Below, piece by piece: positions 60,758 to 64,000 of a stretch of DNA of 64,000 bases. Where the stretch lies: assembly GCF_022899935.1 (NCBI RefSeq), contig NZ_JALJCJ010000002.1:558001-622000 (forward strand), written 5' to 3'. Position 1 is the first letter of the stretch, and every line of letters begins with the position of its first letter. The stretch comes from Shinella curvata. GTDB lineage: Bacteria > Pseudomonadota > Alphaproteobacteria > Rhizobiales > Rhizobiaceae. The notes beneath the pieces were generated by a model. That model was not told the origin of the DNA. It made no database searches and saw only the letters and a list, made by a program, of their open reading frames with translations. Position numbers and translations under genes: made by a program.

Positions 60758-62989
60758 ATGATGCGCCAATATGAACTCGTCGAACGGGTTCAGAAGTACA
60801 AGCCCGACGTCAACGAGGCCCTGCTGAACAGGGCCTATGTCTATGCCATGCAGAAGCATGGGCAGCAGAAGCGGGCGAGCGGCGATCCCTATATTTCGCA
60901 TCCCCTCGAAGTCGCCGCCATCCTGACCGACATGCGCCTCGACGAATCGACGATCGCAGTGGCCCTGCTGCACGACACGATCGAGGACACCAGTGCGACG
61001 CGTGGTGAGATCGACGAACTGTTCGGCGAGGATATCGGCGCGCTGGTCGAAGGCCTCACCAAGATCAAGAAGCTCGATCTCGTTTCGAAGAAGGCCAAGC
61101 AGGCGGAAAATCTGCGCAAGCTGCTGCTTGCCATTTCCGACGACGTGCGCGTGCTGCTCGTCAAGCTCGCCGACCGGCTGCACAATATGCGCACGCTGGA
61201 TCATATGACGCCGGAGAAGCGTGCCCGCATTTCCGAGGAGACGATGGATATCTATGCGCCGCTCGCCGGCCGCATGGGCATGCAGGACATGCGCGAGGAG
61301 CTGGAAAACCTCTCCTTCCGCCACATCAATCCAGAAGCCTTCGAGACCGTCACCAACAAGCTGGAAGAACTGTCCCGCCGCAACGAGGGCCTGATCCGCA
61401 AGATCGAGGACGAGCTGCGCGAACTGCTTGTGGTCAACGGCCTGGAGGATGCTCTGGTCAAGGGTCGTCAGAAGACGCCCTATTCGGTGTTCCGCAAGAT
61501 GCAGTCGAAGTCGTTGTCCTTCGAGCAGCTGTCCGACGTCTACGCCTTCCGCATCCTCGTCGATGACGTTCCCGGCTGTTATGCCGCGCTCGGCATCGTG
61601 CACACGCGCTGGCGCGTCGTGCCCGGCCGGTTCAAGGATTACATCTCGACGCCGAAGCAGAACGACTACCAGTCGATCCACACCACCATCGTCGGCCCGT
61701 CGCGCCAGCGCATCGAACTGCAGATCCGCACCAAGCGCATGCACGAGATCGCCGAATACGGTATCGCGGCGCATTCGCTGTACAAGGACAAGGAAGTGGT
61801 GATCGGCGAGGTGCGCACGACGTCGCCGCGCTCCAACGCCTATGCCATGCTGCGTCGGACGATCGAAGCGCTGGCCGAAGGTGACAATCCGGAGGAATTC
61901 CTCGAGCACACCAAGCTCGAGCTCTTCCAGGATCAGGTGTTCACCTTCACCCCGAAGGGGCAGCTGATTACCCTGCCGCGCGGCGCCACACCCATCGACT
62001 TTGCCTATGCGGTGCACACCAATATCGGTGATACCTGCGTCGGCGCCAAGATCAACGGCCGCATCATGCCGCTCGTCACGCGGCTCTCCAATGGCGACGA
62101 GGTCGAGATCATCCGCTCCGGCATCCAGGTGCCGCCGCCGGCCTGGGAAGAGATCGTCGTCACCGGCAAGGCGCGCGCCGCCATTCGCCGCGCGACCCGC
62201 GCCGCCGTGCGCAAGCAATATTCCGGCCTCGGCTACCGTATCCTGGAGCGCACCTTCGACCGCGCCGGCAAATCCTTCTCGCGGGACGGTCTGAAGCCCG
62301 TGCTGCATCGACTTGGCCAGAAGGACGTCGAGGACGCCATCGCCTCGGTCGGCCGTGGCGAACTCTCCTCGCTCGACGTGCTGCGGGCCGTCTTCCCGGA
62401 CTATCAGGACGAGCGGGTGACGGTGAAGCCCAACACGGAGGAGGGCTGGTTCAACATGCGCAGCGCCGCCGGCATGGTCTTCAAGCTGCCCGGCAAGGCG
62501 AAATCCGCGCTCGAGGGTGCAGAGGCCGAAGCCGGTCCTGAAGCCCTGCCGATCCGCGGCCTCTCCGGCAATGCCGAGGTGCATTTCTCCGCCGGCGGCG
62601 CCGTGCCGGGCGATCGTATCATCGGCATCATGGAGAAGGACAAGGGTATCACGATCTACCCGATCCAGTCGCCGGCGCTGCAGAAGTTCGACGACGAGCC
62701 GGAGCGCTGGATCGACGTGCGCTGGGATCTCGACGAGGCCAACAACACCCGCTTCATGGCGCGCATCATGATCAACGCGCTGAACGAGCCGGGCACGCTG
62801 GCCGAAGTTACCCAGACGATCGCCACCAGCGACGTCAATATCCGCTCCATGTCGATGACGCGCGTTGCGACGGATTTCACAGAGGTGCACATCGATCTCG
62901 AGGTCTGGGATCTCCGCCAGCTGAACCAGCTGATGGGCCAGCTCAAGGAGCTTCAGTGCGTCTCGACGATCAGTCGCGTGTTTACATGA
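60758..62989 (+). CDS. rsh: Bifunctional (p)ppGpp synthetase/hydrolase (Rsh)
   Basis: 743 aa. HD hydrolase domain with SHPLEVAAIL (His near 50), ALLHDTIEDT and LVKLADRLHNMRTL; synthetase domain with RFKD near 291-294, the RxKD signature of bifunctional enzymes rather than the ExDD of monofunctional RelA; TGS (TPKGQLITLPRGATPIDFAYAVH) and C-terminal ACT domain. Makes and degrades the stringent-response alarmone. Two adjacent ATGs at 60758/60761. Consistent with the single Rel/Spo homologue of Rhizobiales. Confidence 0.97.
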   Translation: MMRQYELVERVQKYKPDVNEALLNRAYVYAMQKHGQQKRASGDPYISHPLEVAAILTDMRLDESTIAVALLHDTIEDTSATRGEIDELFGEDIGALVEGLTKIKKLDLVSKKAKQAENLRKLLLAISDDVRVLLVKLADRLHNMRTLDHMTPEKRARISEETMDIYAPLAGRMGMQDMREELENLSFRHINPEAFETVTNKLEELSRRNEGLIRKIEDELRELLVVNGLEDALVKGRQKTPYSVFRKMQSKSLSFEQLSDVYAFRILVDDVPGCYAALGIVHTRWRVVPGRFKDYISTPKQNDYQSIHTTIVGPSRQRIELQIRTKRMHEIAEYGIAAHSLYKDKEVVIGEVRTTSPRSNAYAMLRRTIEALAEGDNPEEFLEHTKLELFQDQVFTFTPKGQLITLPRGATPIDFAYAVHTNIGDTCVGAKINGRIMPLVTRLSNGDEVEIIRSGIQVPPPAWEEIVVTGKARAAIRRATRAAVRKQYSGLGYRILERTFDRAGKSFSRDGLKPVLHRLGQKDVEDAIASVGRGELSSLDVLRAVFPDYQDERVTVKPNTEEGWFNMRSAAGMVFKLPGKAKSALEGAEAEAGPEALPIRGLSGNAEVHFSAGGAVPGDRIIGIMEKDKGITIYPIQSPALQKFDDEPERWIDVRWDLDEANNTRFMARIMINALNEPGTLAEVTQTIATSDVNIRSMSMTRVATDFTEVHIDLEVWDLRQLNQLMGQLKELQCVSTISRVFT

Positions 62990-63012
62990 CGGTTTCCATG
63001 CAAAAATATGGC

Positions 63013-63038
63013 AGCCTGCCCTGATTAAGGCAGGTTTG
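63013..63038 (+). terminator. Weak hairpin after rsh
   Basis: CCTGCC-CTGATTAA-GGCAGG followed by TTTG, 25 nt after the rsh stop. Short stem, so probably a weak terminator. Confidence 0.45.
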
Positions 63039-63157
63039 CCCAACATTTGACCAGTCGTTATGCGCATTGCGCATGGCTGTATTGGAATAGTGTCGCTGGT
63101 GCCAAAAGGGGTCTCACCCTATCTTCTGCGTCGGGAGGTAACCGAAAGAGGTTTACC

Positions 63158-63310
63158 ATGTTGAAGCAGATCAAGAACTTTGCCCGCGCCCTGCGCGTTC
63201 CGAACGCCGATGAGCGCGAAATCGCCTATCTCAACAGCGCCATCGACCGTATCGACCTGGAATATCGCCAGCGTCAGATCGACCGCGGCCTGTTCCGCAA
63301 GTCCTTCTAA
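63158..63310 (+). CDS. DUF3563 small protein
   Basis: 50 aa: MLKQIKNFARALRVPNAD then EREIAYLNSAIDRIDLEYRQRQIDRG, typical of DUF3563, a short amphipathic helical protein of Rhizobiales and relatives. Function unknown. AGAGG lies upstream of ATG 63158. Confidence 0.88.
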   Translation: MLKQIKNFARALRVPNADEREIAYLNSAIDRIDLEYRQRQIDRGLFRKSF

Positions 63311-63409
63311 GGTCTTGAGATCCAGTGGCGCACCGGGTGCGCCACGGCCGATCAGGGCGCTATGATGGCGCCATTGAAATGCCACTAACGGATCGGCTAT
63401 GTCTTGGGC

Positions 63410-64000
63410 ATGTTGTTCAGACGCCGAAAAAAGGCCTCGATGGCCGACCGGTTGCGCGAATTCTTCTGGCCGCGCAAGGGGTTGACGCGTCCGGCGCGCT
63501 ATCTTGCGAAGCGAATCCTGCGTCTCTCCGCGTCGCCGCACGCGGTTGCCGCAGGTGTTGCCGCCGGCATGTTCTCTGCGTTCACGCCGCTCCTGGGTTT
63601 CCATATTATTCTGGCGATGGCGCTCGCCTATCTCATGGCCGGCAATCTGCTGGCTGCAGCGCTCGCCACGACCATCGCCAACCCGCTCACCATTCCCCTG
63701 ATTGCGCTCGCGACGTTCCGCGTCGGCGAGGCCCTTCTCGGCATCACCTCCAGCGAGGCGGTGACGGCCGCTGAACTCTTCCACCGGCTGGAGCACCTGC
63801 AACTGTCCGAACTCTGGCAGCCGGTGCTGAAGCCGATGCTTGCCGGCGCAGGTCTTCTCGGCCTCGTGACGGCCGCTATCGCCTATGGCGTGACGCGGTT
63901 TGCCGTGCGCTCCTTCAAGGCGCGGCGTCACGCGCGCCTTCTGGCGCGTGCCGGCCTTTCCCCGACCCGAACAACCGCATTTTCCCCCGGAGAAACGACC
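63410..64000 (+). CDS. DUF2062 membrane protein (3' end cut by window)
   Basis: 197 residues visible; no stop before the window ends. MLFRRRKKASMADRLREFFWPRKG then a DUF2062 core: ASPHAVAAGVAAGMFSAFTPLLGFH near 43-67 and TTIANPLTIPLIALATF near 87-103, with further hydrophobic helices. Inner-membrane protein of unknown function, usually placed before acpS-lepB in rhizobia. An ATG at 63440 is an alternative start. Confidence 0.86.
   Translation, partial: MLFRRRKKASMADRLREFFWPRKGLTRPARYLAKRILRLSASPHAVAAGVAAGMFSAFTPLLGFHIILAMALAYLMAGNLLAAALATTIANPLTIPLIALATFRVGEALLGITSSEAVTAAELFHRLEHLQLSELWQPVLKPMLAGAGLLGLVTAAIAYGVTRFAVRSFKARRHARLLARAGLSPTRTTAFSPGETT

Noticed and set aside
60701-63067. 788-codon open frame on the minus strand opposite rsh
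   Set aside because: Antisense to the clearly conserved Rsh protein; composition is Arg/His/Asp-rich and no domain is recognisable, as expected of a GC-rich shadow frame.

Overview
The window is a chromosomal segment of an alphaproteobacterium of the Rhizobiales, most likely Rhizobiaceae (Rhizobium/Ensifer/Shinella-like). The basis is a high-GC sequence, an Omp2/RopA-type porin, the gene order slt-dapA-smpB-(NYN)-rpoZ-rsh, an iolRCDEB-ordered inositol operon, small Rhizobiales-type proteins (DUF3563, Sel1 mini-protein) and RIME-like palindromes. No phage, transposase, CRISPR array or rRNA operon was seen. Species-level assignment is not possible by eye.

Layout. 1-6.7 kb, mostly minus strand: a truncated MFS transporter, a plus-strand structured RNA with two tiny ORFs, two tiny minus-strand genes, a family-4-like uracil-DNA glycosylase, a YegD-like Hsp70, an atypical SDR and an FAD-linked 2-hydroxyacid dehydrogenase. 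7-12 kb, plus strand: ETF-ubiquinone oxidoreductase, an L,D-transpeptidase lipoprotein, and a choline/betaine-type ABC binding protein and permease with no ATPase nearby. 12-18.8 kb: three transport or oxidoreductase genes, two of them divergent from an Lrp or HxlR regulator, then a lipid kinase and a NIPSNAP protein. 18.8-21.7 kb: divergent polyamine genes (glutamylpolyamine synthetase and putrescine aminotransferase). 21.7-30.3 kb: AMP nucleosidase, small membrane proteins, a Sel1 mini-protein, an aminotransferase, two PilZ proteins, glutaryl-CoA dehydrogenase and a PHB-depolymerase-like esterase.

30.6-38.6 kb is an inositol catabolic block: iolR, iolC (kinase fused to an aldolase-like domain), iolD, iolE and iolB on the minus strand, with a divergent Gfo/Idh/MocA dehydrogenase. 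A GGAA-N6-TTCC palindrome lies between iolR and iolC. Two RIME-like palindromes bracket iolB-iolE. 38.7-42.0 kb encodes a 1116-aa secreted caspase-fold protein with a duplicated Sel1 module. A GST/MarR divergent pair and an RTX-type protein follow.

44.9-52.2 kb looks accessory. It starts at tRNA-Ser(GCT) and holds an OprB porin, a Tat-signal CoA-transferase, a lone flippase, an 82-aa periplasmic protein and a second RTX protein. A 15-nt near-copy of the tRNA 3' end at 52233-52247 would fit an attachment-site duplication. 52.4-64 kb returns to core genes: major porin, alpha/beta hydrolase, slt, dapA, smpB, an NYN protein, rpoZ, the bifunctional (p)ppGpp synthetase/hydrolase, DUF3563 and a DUF2062 membrane protein cut by the window end.

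Most worth a second look: the self-sequestering RNA/peptide locus at about 1.26-1.5 kb, the duplicated caspase-Sel1 protein, the Tat-signal CoA-transferase, and the possible tRNA-bounded island.
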